A stretch of DNA of 36,297 nt. Source: a virus. The DNA lies in IMG/VR virus record IMGVR_UViG_3300047121_000433, positions 1-36,297 of that record. One strand, given 5' to 3'. The notes below the pieces were generated by a model. It ran no database searches, was not told the origin of the DNA, and was given only the letters and a program-made list of their open reading frames with translations. Below, one piece after another: positions 14,184 to 21,384 of the stretch. Positions within the stretch are counted from its first letter, which is position 1, and the number at the start of each line of letters is the position of its first letter. Made by a program: the position numbers and the translations under genes.

Positions 14184-14350
14184 GCAACGTCATCCACGTC
14201 GAGTTTCGCCGCCGTCCCGTCTGTCCTCTCGATGAAGCCTTCGCACGTCTCAGGCGCACAGAGCTGGCGATGGAGCAGGCTGCGGCTGAGATCGAGGCAG
14301 TCGCTAGGCGGATTGAGCAAGCTAATCAGAAGGATATGAACAATGGCTGA
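14180..14350 (+). CDS. 56-aa helical protein, unknown
   Basis: A 56-residue ORF starting MSNVIHVEFRRRP at ATG 14180, overlapping the upstream stop by 4 nt and the ERF gene by 8 nt. The C-terminal two thirds is a coiled coil (ELAMEQAAAEIEAVARRIEQ). The tight packing supports translation. No function is recognised. Confidence 0.55.
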   Translation: MSNVIHVEFRRRPVCPLDEAFARLRRTELAMEQAAAEIEAVARRIEQANQKDMNNG

Positions 14351-15119
14351 CGACATGAAGGCCCTGCCCGCCGTCTACCAGGCAATCGCTGCCGTGATGG
14401 AAGACGTGGGGCGCGAAGGCATCGCGAAGGGCCGCCGCAACGAGATGCAGAAGTACAACTTTCGCGGCATCGATGACGTCTACAACGCGCTTGCGCCGAT
14501 CCTTGCGCGGCATCGCCTGATTATCGTTCCCCGCGTCCTGACACGCGACAAAACAGAGCAGGCGTCCAAAAATGGCGGTGTCCTGTTCTACGTGGTTGTC
14601 CACGTCGAGTTCGATATCATCTGCTCTGTCGATGGCTCGCGCATCACAGCGGCGACCTATGGCGAGGCAATGGACAGCGCCGACAAGGCCACGAACAAGG
14701 CGATGAGCGCAGCCTACAAGTACATGGCGATGCAGACGTTCTGCATCCCGACCGAAGGCGACAATGACGCCGACGCGCACCACCACGAAGTCCGCAGGGA
14801 TGCGGCTCCCTCACCCTCTCCCGTGAGGAGCCAGCAAGCGACGGGCGCAGATGCAAGACCCCCCGCGTCTGCGCCCGTCCAGACCATGAGCAAGGGCGCC
14901 GCCCGTGGCGACTATGGCGTCATGGTCGAGGAGATGCGCCGCCTCACGTCAACGCGCGACCTCAAGGAATGGGGACGGATGAACGCCGAGCGCGTGAAGC
15001 TCCAGCCGAAAGACTGGCAGGCCGAAATCCGCAAGTCCTACCAGGAACTGATGGAGGGCCTGCAATACGCCGAACAAGCCAGCGCAGAAGCCGAACAGGA
15101 GCTTGAAGATGCGCGCTGA
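14343..15119 (+). CDS. ERF-family single-strand annealing recombinase
   Basis: The 258-residue protein matches the ERF family (P22 Erf, Essential Recombination Function). Conserved segments include YNFRGIDDVYNALAPILARH, GVLFYVVVHVEFDI, and GEAMDSADKATNKAMSAAYKYM followed by FCIPTEGD. ERF proteins form rings on ssDNA and anneal complementary strands during circularisation of phage DNA and recombination. The C-terminal 90 residues are a Pro/Ala linker and helical tail, the variable part of the family. The next genes, a coiled-coil protein and NinB, complete a recombination module. Confidence 0.9.
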   Translation: MADDMKALPAVYQAIAAVMEDVGREGIAKGRRNEMQKYNFRGIDDVYNALAPILARHRLIIVPRVLTRDKTEQASKNGGVLFYVVVHVEFDIICSVDGSRITAATYGEAMDSADKATNKAMSAAYKYMAMQTFCIPTEGDNDADAHHHEVRRDAAPSPSPVRSQQATGADARPPASAPVQTMSKGAARGDYGVMVEEMRRLTSTRDLKEWGRMNAERVKLQPKDWQAEIRKSYQELMEGLQYAEQASAEAEQELEDAR

Positions 15120-15816
15120 TATTGGACACAACAAGGCCGACGATGTCGAAGCCTATCGGGAGATGCTGGCGCGCTTCAAAGCCGACGCCGACGCCGTCAC
15201 CGAGATCACGGAAGCGAATGCGCAATTCGTCAGAGATCATGTCGGGTATGGCGGCAAGCTGGCGAAGGAGATCGACGCTACGCGCGACGACAAGAAGCGC
15301 CCGCATCTTGAGGCTGGCCGGCAGATCGATGGCGCATACAAGCCTCTGATTGAGGAATGCGACAAGATCATCAAGGGGCTCAAGCAAAAGCTTACCGCCT
15401 TCCTTGACGCCCGCGAACGCGAGGCCAAGCGCATTGCGGAGGAAGCCCGGCGCAAGCTGGAGGAAGCCGAACGCCTCGCCGCCAAGGCTGTTGAGGAACC
15501 GGAGGAAGACCCGTTCCTTGCCGCCACCGCGCCGACCGTGGACGTGAAGGCTGCGCACGTCGAGGCGAAGATTGCCGAGGGCCAGGCGCTTGCCGCCTCG
15601 CGCGTATCCTCTGCCGCTGGCGGGTTTGCTGCAACGTCGCTCAAGACGAAGCGCAGCGCCAAGGTCACGCACTATGCCACGCTGATAGCGCACTACGCCG
15701 GGCGCAACGAAATGAAAGAGTTGGCGCTCAAGTTGGCGAATGCGGACATCAGGCACGCCAAGGGCGAGGCAATTGAGATCCCCGGCGTTGAAATTGTCGA
15801 GGAGCGGGTTCTCTGA
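15109..15816 (+). CDS. Coiled-coil protein of the ERF module
   Basis: Starting at ATG 15109 with a GGAG site (an upstream in-frame TTG is weaker), the 235-residue protein is mostly helical. A long charged coil runs about residues 85-130 (REREAKRIAEEARRKLEEAE). The C-terminal 40 residues include ALKLANADIRHAKGEAIEIPG. It overlaps ERF by 11 nt. I know related proteins next to ERF genes in other phages but not their role; partner or modulator of the annealing protein is the likely option. Confidence 0.7.
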   Translation: MRADIGHNKADDVEAYREMLARFKADADAVTEITEANAQFVRDHVGYGGKLAKEIDATRDDKKRPHLEAGRQIDGAYKPLIEECDKIIKGLKQKLTAFLDAREREAKRIAEEARRKLEEAERLAAKAVEEPEEDPFLAATAPTVDVKAAHVEAKIAEGQALAASRVSSAAGGFAATSLKTKRSAKVTHYATLIAHYAGRNEMKELALKLANADIRHAKGEAIEIPGVEIVEERVL

Positions 15817-16208
15817 TGGGTCGGGCGCTTCTGGTCCTGCACAATGACGCAATGCGCGCCAAGGCGATCGACTGGATACGTCGCGCGCCGAGAGAAACGC
15901 GTGTCGAGTTCAAGGGACCAAAGCGCACCATCCCGCAGAATGATCGCATGTGGGCAATGCTCACAGAGCTTTCCACGCAGCTTCTCTGGCACGGGCAGCG
16001 CCTGTCTACGGAAGACTGGAAGCAGGTGATGCTCGCATCTCTGAAGCAAGAGATGCGCATCGTGCCGAACATTCACGGCGACGGCTTCGTCCAGCTTGGC
16101 CGGTCATCGTCGGATCTGTCGAAGGACGAGATGACAGACCTGATGACGATCATCGAGGCGTTTGCGGCTCGCTATGGCGTCAAGATGAAGGAGCCTGCCG
16201 ATGCATGA
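15816..16208 (+). CDS. ninB: NinB-family recombination protein
   Basis: The 130-residue protein resembles lambda NinB/Orf, a single-strand DNA-binding recombination mediator. Family-typical segments are FKGPKRTIPQNDRMWAMLTE, STEDWKQVMLASL, GDGFVQLGRSSSDLSKDEM and DLMTIIEAFAARYGV. It lies behind ERF and its coiled-coil neighbour, as expected for a phage recombination operon. ATG 15816 shares a base with the upstream stop. Length agrees with the family (about 140). Confidence 0.85.
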   Translation: MGRALLVLHNDAMRAKAIDWIRRAPRETRVEFKGPKRTIPQNDRMWAMLTELSTQLLWHGQRLSTEDWKQVMLASLKQEMRIVPNIHGDGFVQLGRSSSDLSKDEMTDLMTIIEAFAARYGVKMKEPADA

Positions 16209-16614
16209 CACGCTTCCCAAGCCTGAGAAGCGCCGCAGCTTCACGCCCAAGCAGAGGAACATGGTCGCCACTCGCCAGGAATGGCTGTGCAACGTCTGCA
16301 AGGTCGATCTGTGCGGCATCGCTTTCGATATTGATCATGTGCAGCGCCTCGATGCGCTCGGAAAACACGAGCCGGAAAACTGGCAGGCGCTGTGCAAACC
16401 TTGCCACGCTGAAAAGACGCGCGTGGATAATCGCGAGGCGAAAAAGGGCCGCAGAATACGCGGTGACAATAAGCCCCGCGTCACGAAGGCAATCCCCAGC
16501 CGCCCCTTCCCTGAGATGAAGCTCCGCAGATCGGAGCATCCAAAGAAGATCACCAGCGCGGGTTTCAACAAAACCCTGCGCCGCAAGATGAATGGAAAGG
16601 TCGAAGCACGATGA
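16201..16614 (+). CDS. HNH endonuclease
   Basis: The 137-residue protein has a classical HNH core: C30-x2-C33, then DIDHV with the catalytic-type His46, Asn60 in ENWQALC, and C65-x2-C68-H69 in LCKPCHAEK. The N- and C-termini are basic, suited to DNA binding. HNH proteins of this size are encoded in many phages; some assist packaging and others are nicking enzymes. Here it lies between NinB and a methyltransferase, so a recombination or DNA-processing role is more likely than packaging. Confidence 0.85.
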   Translation: MHDTLPKPEKRRSFTPKQRNMVATRQEWLCNVCKVDLCGIAFDIDHVQRLDALGKHEPENWQALCKPCHAEKTRVDNREAKKGRRIRGDNKPRVTKAIPSRPFPEMKLRRSEHPKKITSAGFNKTLRRKMNGKVEAR

Positions 16615-16694
16615 CAGCCGCTGATGAACTACGCCCGCGCCAGACCGTCAACGTGGTGCGCTCGACGTGCGCGAAGCTGCGGAGGGTGCTGTGA
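16611..16694 (+). CDS. 27-aa peptide with LRPRQT motif
   Basis: A tiny ORF fits exactly between HNH and methyltransferase genes, sharing ATGA upstream and GTGA downstream. Most of it, LRPRQTVNVVRSTCA, is a near copy of the segment in the 54-residue protein at 14019. Two independent copies with conserved peptide but different DNA argue that it is translated and selected. Confidence 0.5.
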   Translation: MTAADELRPRQTVNVVRSTCAKLRRVL

Positions 16695-17860
16695 GCGTCC
16701 GCGTGGTCATTGGCGACTGCCGCACCGAACTGGCAAAGCTGGCTGACGAGAGCGTCAACTGCTGCGTGACCTCACCGCCCTATTTCGGCCTGCGCGACTA
16801 CGGCGTGGACGGCCAGATCGGGCTTGAGAATACACCGGACGCCTTCGTGGCGGAACTGGTTTCAGTGTTCCGCGAAGTGCGCCGCGTGCTGCGGGATGAC
16901 GGGACGCTGTGGCTCAATCTGGGCGATAGTTATTGGAGCAACACTGCAACGCAAGGACGTAACGAGGACAAGTCAACCGGGAGCATCACGGGCGGAACTG
17001 CGAAACTGATAGCAGGCGGCTCAAGCACTTACCGGCGAAAGTCTGACCTGAAGCCGAAAGACCTCATCGGCATTCCGTGGCGTGTCGCGTTCGCCCTCCA
17101 AGCTGACGGCTGGTATCTCCGTCAGGACATCATCTGGGCCAAGCCCAATCCGATGCCCGAGAGCGTGCAGGACCGCTGCACGAAGGCGCATGAGTACGTG
17201 TTCCTGCTCTCCAAGTCGCCGCGCTACTGGTATGACGCTGAGGCTATTTCAGAGCCCGTAGTTTCCGACCATACCTCAGGCAATCAGTCCCACAAAGGCG
17301 CAACCGCCTATGAAGGCGGGGCCACCGAGCATCGCACGAAAGCAGGACTCGTCGCCTTTGCGCAACGCTCTCGCGTTCAATCCAAGCGCGCTGCCGAACT
17401 CGCCGAGAAGGCGGGACTGACGGACGAGCATCTTGCGGCCATCCGCGCTGTCGGCATCACCGACACTGGCAAGGCGCGCCAAACTCAAAGCGGGACCGGC
17501 AAAAACGATCCAGCGGTTCAGGCTCTCGCGGACGAGGCGAAGGCGGCGCTTGGCGGTTACTACCGCGAGTTTCTGACGGCGGACACTCGCAACGCCCGCT
17601 CCGTCTGGAACATCGCCACGCAGCCTTTCAGCGAAGCGCATTTCGCCACATTCCCGCCTGAGCTCGCCGAGCGTTGCATCAAGGCCGGATGCCCTGAAGG
17701 CGGGACGGTGCTTGACCCGTTCGGCGGCGCGGGGACCACCGGCCTTGTCGCTGACAGGCTCCAGCGCAGCGCGATCTTGATCGAACTGAACCCCGATTAC
17801 GCAGCGATGGCGAAGCGCCGGATCAAAAGCGATGCCGGAATGTTCGGAGAAATCGCATGA
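16691..17860 (+). CDS. Orphan DNA methyltransferase (N4-C or N6-A, beta type)
   Basis: From GTG 16691, with a GGAGG site 5 nt upstream, the 389-residue enzyme has catalytic motif IV TSPPY at residues 27-31 before the SAM-binding motif DPFGGAG at about 342-348, which is the beta-class order. Other family segments are DGTLWLNLGDSYW, DLIGIPWRVAFALQADGW and AKPNPMPESV. Methylated base and target cannot be read off. No restriction enzyme lies beside it, so it may protect phage DNA from host restriction or regulate genes. Residues about 200-290 are a more variable target-recognition-like insert. Confidence 0.9.
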   Translation: MSVRVVIGDCRTELAKLADESVNCCVTSPPYFGLRDYGVDGQIGLENTPDAFVAELVSVFREVRRVLRDDGTLWLNLGDSYWSNTATQGRNEDKSTGSITGGTAKLIAGGSSTYRRKSDLKPKDLIGIPWRVAFALQADGWYLRQDIIWAKPNPMPESVQDRCTKAHEYVFLLSKSPRYWYDAEAISEPVVSDHTSGNQSHKGATAYEGGATEHRTKAGLVAFAQRSRVQSKRAAELAEKAGLTDEHLAAIRAVGITDTGKARQTQSGTGKNDPAVQALADEAKAALGGYYREFLTADTRNARSVWNIATQPFSEAHFATFPPELAERCIKAGCPEGGTVLDPFGGAGTTGLVADRLQRSAILIELNPDYAAMAKRRIKSDAGMFGEIA

Positions 17861-17976
17861 CCCCCGACGAAATCGACCGCCTCTATCAATCCGTCATGCT
17901 CGCCGCGCCGATGGCTGCTGTGGGCGTGGTGATGTTCCTGGCGGTGTGGCTCTGGCCGATGGGAGGGAAGCGGTGA
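17857..17976 (+). CDS. Membrane miniprotein (39 aa)
   Basis: The 39-residue ORF joins the methyltransferase stop by ATGA and the next GTG start by overlap. It has one hydrophobic helix at about residues 16-36 (PMAAVGVVMFLAVWLWPMGG) and a basic end. No function is recognised. Confidence 0.5.
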   Translation: MTPDEIDRLYQSVMLAAPMAAVGVVMFLAVWLWPMGGKR

Positions 17977-18632
17977 CTGACCTAGACCCCCGCGCGCTGG
18001 AGGCGGCTGCAAGGGCTGCGTTCGCGCTTGAACACAGGTCCAAGCAGGGCTGGACGTTTGAGCAAGAGGCCGCTGACCCAGCTCTGCGCAAATACTGGAT
18101 GGACAGCGCCCGCGCCGCCGTCACCGCGTATCTCGACGCGATGCCTCCGCCCGTATCGCCAGAGCTGATTGCCAAACTCAACGCGCTGGCCTCACGGCTC
18201 ACGGAGATGGGCGAATACGAAGCGGTCGATCTTATCGACACTGTCGTGGCGCGCGTGACGCCTCTCTGCGCCCCTCCGGCAGCCGAGGCTGGCGATGGGT
18301 GGCGGGACATAGAGACTGCGCCGAAGGATGGGCGTGATGTGCTGGTGCATACGCTTCACGGGCTGCGGCGGGTCGCGTTTTGGGACACAGCTAGGGGCGG
18401 ATTATGGAGCTTATGGCCGGGCCGTGAGCCAGCCCAGCCAACCCACTGGCGTCCTCTCCCCGCCCCTCCAGCAGCACAGGACCCCCGCCAGCCAGAAATC
18501 CGCATCGGCCAGTTCGTCATCCGACACGCGCCCAAAGGGATCTGGATAGGTCGCCCCGGTGGCGAGGGTGGAGAGTTTGCGACCGCTGATGTTGAAGCAG
18601 CACTCGCGCAATTCTACCGCGCAAACTTTTAG
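17973..18632 (+). CDS. DUF551-like phage protein
   Basis: From GTG 17973 with a GGGAGGGAA site, the 219-residue product has an N-terminal helical part and then the pattern DGWRDIETAPKDGRDVLVH ... PTHWRPLPAPP at residues about 105-160. This is the small aromatic-rich domain (DUF551-like) common in phage lysogeny regions. A second short beta region follows. The biochemical role of this domain is not known to me. A longer frame upstream overlaps the methyltransferase end and is rejected. Confidence 0.7.
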   Translation: MTDLDPRALEAAARAAFALEHRSKQGWTFEQEAADPALRKYWMDSARAAVTAYLDAMPPPVSPELIAKLNALASRLTEMGEYEAVDLIDTVVARVTPLCAPPAAEAGDGWRDIETAPKDGRDVLVHTLHGLRRVAFWDTARGGLWSLWPGREPAQPTHWRPLPAPPAAQDPRQPEIRIGQFVIRHAPKGIWIGRPGGEGGEFATADVEAALAQFYRANF

Positions 18633-18651
18633 CAGCACAGGAGCCGCGCCC

Positions 18652-18954
18652 ATGAGCACGACGAGTGAGATTGTGGAGAGGCTGCGCAAGCCCACGGTCG
18701 CTCTTGAGCATCCGCTGAACCCGGAAGTTTTTTGCTACGTTCCAGACCCGCTTTGCGCCGAAGCCGCCGAAAAGATCGACGAGCTGGAGCGGGAGAATGC
18801 GAGGCTGCGGGAGGCCCTTCAGTTGATCGCCAACGCAATCCATCCGCGCTTTCGGACGGAAGACGACATTGACCTGCTGTACGCCAACGAGAAGGCATTC
18901 GGAAGCTGCATCAATCTCGCCCGCGCAGCACTAGCGGGGAGCGGGGAGAAGTGA
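18652..18954 (+). CDS. Small coiled-coil phage protein, unknown
   Basis: A 100-residue protein starting MSTTSEIVERLRKP at ATG 18652 with an AGGAG site. The middle holds a short leucine-rich coiled coil (AAEKIDELERENARLREALQ) and the end a helical segment. Such small proteins with an ELERENARLR coil are common in phage accessory regions. It ends in a GTGA overlap with the excisionase-like gene. Confidence 0.65.
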   Translation: MSTTSEIVERLRKPTVALEHPLNPEVFCYVPDPLCAEAAEKIDELERENARLREALQLIANAIHPRFRTEDDIDLLYANEKAFGSCINLARAALAGSGEK

Positions 18955-19298
18955 GCCTGGACCTGCTCACCACTGAACAGGTTGCACAGATCCTTAAGGT
19001 CAAGGATCGCAAAACCGTGCGGAAGCTCGTGAAATCGGGCAAGCTGCGCCGTGTTATCATGGGCGAGCGCAGCGTGAGGTTCCGTCCGGAAGACGTTGAA
19101 GCATATGTGCGAGGACTGCCGTGTCACTCACCCGCCGAGGCCGTATCTGGCACTACGAATTTGAAATCGCTGGAGAACGTTATCGCGGGACCACGCGGCA
19201 GACGGAAAAGCCCAAAGCGCGGATCGTTGAACGACGCGAATACGAGCGGCGCCGTGACCAGCTTACCTTGGGTGAAACAAAAGGAACCGTCACTCTGA
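18951..19298 (+). CDS. Excisionase-like HTH protein
   Basis: The 115-residue product begins at GTG 18951. Residues 1-60 form a winged HTH of the excisionase/MerR-like helix-turn-helix_17 type: LLTTEQVAQILKVKDRKTVRKLV, then SGKLRRVIMGERSVRFRPEDVEAYV. Placed just before the integrase, it is the natural candidate for the recombination directionality factor. The last 58 residues overlap the integrase start in another frame by 178 nt and are low-complexity, so the real folded domain probably ends near residue 60. Confidence 0.75.
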   Translation: MSLDLLTTEQVAQILKVKDRKTVRKLVKSGKLRRVIMGERSVRFRPEDVEAYVRGLPCHSPAEAVSGTTNLKSLENVIAGPRGRRKSPKRGSLNDANTSGAVTSLPWVKQKEPSL

Positions 19299-20197
19299 CG
19301 GACGCCTCGGTCGCGTGGTGGACCGCAAGGGGTCAACACCTGCGATCAGCCGGCACAGTCGCCATCCGGCTGGAAATCCTGCGGCGCTGCCTGGACTTCT
19401 CATTGCCCGCCCGATCGATCGACACGCCAGACGTTGAAAAGGCCATGTCTAAGCGTAGGGGCGAGGTCACGCACAATGGCAGGCTGACGACGCCATCAAC
19501 CGCGAACCGGGACATTATCGACACCCTGCGCCCGATCCTGAACTACGCCAGGCGCGTGATGAAGGTTCAGGGGATGCCAGAGATAGATTGGTCCGCGCTG
19601 CGCTTGCCAGAGCCAAAGGGCCGGGTTCGCGAGTTCACCGCAGCAGAGATGACAGCCATCCGGGCTAGGCTGGCGAGCGTCCCGCACCATCTGGCCGTGT
19701 TCGATTTCATCTCGACGTTCGGGGTTCGCCTGCGCGAAGCATGGTTCCCGCTGAACTGCCTTGACGTGGACGGGCGCCGCATCTCCCTGCGCAAGCGCAA
19801 GGGCGGGGACTGGCATACCATCCCGATCAATGAGGCATGGGCGCGCGACCTAGCCGCGCGCTCTGGACGGGCCACCAAAGCCCGCCTGCGCTATGTCTGG
19901 TTCTGGGAAGACCGCGACGGCTCAATCCACGAACTCTCGCCCAGCAGCTTCCAGCACTACATGGCCGACACGCTGGACGCCCTTGGCATCCATGACGCCC
20001 GCCCGGCCCACGACCTGCGCCACCATGCGGCCACGCAGTACGTCAGGCGAACGGGTAGCTTGGCCGGCGCAAAGCGTCTGCTGGGTCACGAGAACATCGC
20101 CACGACCGCACGCTATGCCCACGCCTCGGAGCAGGACGTGCGGGATGGTCTGTTCGGATCTGAGCCCGCTCCGGCCAAGCAGGACAAGGCGTCATGA
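19121..20197 (+). CDS. int: Tyrosine recombinase integrase
   Basis: The 358-residue protein begins at GTG 19121 with GAGG six bases upstream. Its first 60 residues have the arm-binding pattern RRGRIWHYEFEIAGERYRG. The catalytic domain shows Arg203 (FGVRLREAW), the His297-x-x-Arg300 box HDLRH, His323 in LGHENIATT and the nucleophile Tyr332 in RYAHAS. A Lys in the KRKGGDWHTIPI hairpin fits the fifth catalytic residue. It lies 100 bp from a tRNA-Leu fragment that is probably its attP core, and follows an excisionase-like gene. It would catalyse integration and excision. Confidence 0.93.
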   Translation: MSLTRRGRIWHYEFEIAGERYRGTTRQTEKPKARIVERREYERRRDQLTLGETKGTVTLTDASVAWWTARGQHLRSAGTVAIRLEILRRCLDFSLPARSIDTPDVEKAMSKRRGEVTHNGRLTTPSTANRDIIDTLRPILNYARRVMKVQGMPEIDWSALRLPEPKGRVREFTAAEMTAIRARLASVPHHLAVFDFISTFGVRLREAWFPLNCLDVDGRRISLRKRKGGDWHTIPINEAWARDLAARSGRATKARLRYVWFWEDRDGSIHELSPSSFQHYMADTLDALGIHDARPAHDLRHHAATQYVRRTGSLAGAKRLLGHENIATTARYAHASEQDVRDGLFGSEPAPAKQDKAS

Positions 20198-20240
20198 GAA
20201 CAGGCGCTGAACCTTTTGCGGGGGCTATTGCGTGGACCGC

Positions 20241-20277
20241 ATTCCCTGCTAATCCCCATGTTCCCCCAATATTCCCC
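20241..20277 (+). repeat. Short TTCCCC repeats, possible integrase arm sites
   Basis: Four related heptamers (ATTCCCT, AATCCCC, GTTCCCC, ATTCCCC) occur about 10 bp apart between int and the tRNA fragment. Regular spacing next to attP suits arm-type integrase or accessory-factor binding. This is inference from position. Confidence 0.4.
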
Positions 20278-20298
20278 CTCAGAACGGGAAAACACCAT

Positions 20299-20343
20299 GC
20301 GGGTGTGGCGGAATTGGTAGACGCACTGGTTTTAGGTTCCGGT
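20299..20343 (+). other. attP core: 5' half of tRNA-Leu(UAG)
   Basis: The 45 bp begin GCGGGTGTGGCGGAATTGGT and go through D-arm, anticodon loop TTTAGGT (anticodon TAG) and the 3' side of the anticodon stem, then stop resembling tRNA. No T-arm or acceptor 3' end follows, so this is not a functional tRNA gene. A partial tRNA 100 bp after an integrase gene is the usual mark of an attachment site. Phage genes lie on both sides, so it is attP. Crossover would fall in or near the anticodon stem-loop. Confidence 0.8.
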
Positions 20344-20347
20344 CAGT

Positions 20348-20375
20348 CTGCGTTGCAGAACAATAGCTTACGCAG
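20348..20375. repeat. 6-bp inverted repeat beside attP
   Basis: CTGCGT at 20348-20353 pairs with ACGCAG at 20370-20375 across a 16-nt loop, directly after the tRNA identity. It might be a recombination-factor site or end structure of the leftward late transcript. No T-run is seen. Confidence 0.3.
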
Positions 20376-20415
20376 CCCGAGCCACTGGATTGTGGGGGCT
20401 AATGTGCAGTTGTCG

Positions 20416-20649
20416 CTAGTTTTGTTGTTTGACGTGGATGCGGATCGCCCGTTCGGGAACCCAGCGCGATCCAGCCTCTACAAGACACGTCCCGTCCCTG
20501 TAGTGCGCGCGGAGGCCGCTGTCCTTCCACCGGCTGCTGCAATCTATGTGAAGCCCGGTGAGCCAGACCGCAGCCCCAACAGCCCCGGCGACGACAATCG
20601 CGAGGAGCGAAAGCGTCGCCGGGGATAGGGGTATCGTTATTCGCGTCAC
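20416..20649 (-). CDS. Small membrane protein at end of lysis cassette
   Basis: A 77-residue product starting at GTG 20649 with GTGA overlap to the gene before it. One strong membrane helix spans about residues 8-30 (PATLSLLAIVVAGAVGAAVW), followed by a short soluble domain with two Cys. It is the last gene of the leftward late operon, next to the candidate holin. It could be a holin partner, antiholin or accessory lysis protein; a role is not shown by the sequence. Confidence 0.6.
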   Translation of the reverse strand: MTRITIPLSPATLSLLAIVVAGAVGAAVWLTGLHIDCSSRWKDSGLRAHYRDGTCLVEAGSRWVPERAIRIHVKQQN

Positions 20650-20864
20650 ACGCCCCAGCGCTTGGCAAAATAGGGCCAGATGAACACGACCAGAGCGACG
20701 AAGTAGATGAAGCCCATCAGGCCCACCAGGAACTCAGGCGGCTGGATGACACCAAGAAACACGCCAGCAGCAAGGGCGCAGAGGACGGTCCAGAGCGCAG
20801 CCCTGAGCTGACGCCACATCTTCTTGACATCAACGTCCGGTACAGAAATTTGAGTTGTAGCCAC
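20646..20864 (-). CDS. Candidate holin
   Basis: This 72-residue protein starts at GTG 20864 behind a clear AGGAGA site. It has a short hydrophilic N-terminus, two membrane helices at about 21-40 (AALWTVLCALAAGVFLGVI) and 45-65 (FLVGLMGFIYFVALVVFIW) and a short basic end FAKRWGV. Size, topology and position beside spanins and endolysin suit a class II-like holin. The spanin genes stand between it and the endolysin, which is not unusual. Confidence 0.6.
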   Translation of the reverse strand: MATTQISVPDVDVKKMWRQLRAALWTVLCALAAGVFLGVIQPPEFLVGLMGFIYFVALVVFIWPYFAKRWGV

Positions 20865-20906
20865 GGCGTAGTCTCCTGTGAAAATGCGCCGAAGCGCGGG
20901 GTAAAC

Positions 20907-21173
20907 TTAAAGCTGACAGCCGAACGCGCGCCACGAAGCGGCTTCTCTGGCGGCGTAGTTGAGCAGGCCAACGTTCGCCTCTTCCTCGTTTGTCAGCATG
21001 TCGGGCTTGAGCGCGATGCAGGCGGCGTCCTTAACTTCCGCGCTGGTCTCCCGAACGATCACGGAGAATGACTTTGGCGATGGCTGGGGCTTGCTCGCGC
21101 AGCTCGTCAGCGCTAACAAACTCAGGCAGGCTGTCAGGAGCAGCAAGGGCCGCGTCCTTTGCGTCTTGAACAT
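20907..21173 (-). CDS. o-spanin (Rz1-like lipoprotein)
   Basis: The 88-residue protein starts at ATG 21173 inside the i-spanin gene in another frame. It has a basic N-terminus, a hydrophobic helix and a lipobox LTSC with lipidation Cys25. The mature part is short, with two Cys and one Pro cluster (KPQPSPKS). Outer-membrane spanin lipoproteins pair with an inner-membrane coiled-coil partner to fuse the membranes at lysis. Partial out-of-frame overlap of the two genes is characteristic of spanins. Confidence 0.85.
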   Translation of the reverse strand: MFKTQRTRPLLLLTACLSLLALTSCASKPQPSPKSFSVIVRETSAEVKDAACIALKPDMLTNEEEANVGLLNYAAREAASWRAFGCQL

Positions 21174-21384
21174 TGTCCACTTCCTCTTGTGCTGTTGCGA
21201 TTACGCGTTCACGCTCTTTCTGCGTTTCGACTTCCTGTTCCAGCTTGACGCGCTTGCGGACGCTGCCGTCTCGCCATGCGAGGTAGAGGCCTAGCGTTCC
21301 GACGATCAGAAGGCCGATGATTATCCACTGGACCCAACGGTTCTTGGCGACGAAATCAAAGACGCCGAACAGAATGGCTTGCAT
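21031..21384 (-). CDS. i-spanin (Rz-like)
   Basis: The 117-residue protein begins MQAILFGVFDFVAKN at ATG 21384 (ATGA overlap with the lysozyme stop). It has one N-terminal membrane helix at about 17-37 (WVQWIIIGLLIVGTLGLYLAW) and then a periplasmic coiled coil (KLEQEVETQKERERVIATAQ). This topology, together with the nested lipoprotein gene 143 nt inside it, defines the inner-membrane spanin. A longer upstream frame would overlap the lysozyme tail and is not needed. Confidence 0.85.
   Translation of the reverse strand: MQAILFGVFDFVAKNRWVQWIIIGLLIVGTLGLYLAWRDGSVRKRVKLEQEVETQKERERVIATAQEEVDNVQDAKDAALAAPDSLPEFVSADELREQAPAIAKVILRDRSGDQRGS

Noticed and set aside
14962-15852. Leftward 296-codon frame opposite the ERF-module coiled-coil gene
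   Set aside because: Runs against a convincing operon with overlapping starts; no domain.
20299-20390. Complete tRNA-Leu gene
   Set aside because: Only the 5' half fits; T-arm, variable arm and 3' acceptor strand are absent after base 20343.
20194-20628. Rightward 144-codon frame after integrase
   Set aside because: It would translate through the tRNA fragment and then antisense to the last lysis gene; no domain.
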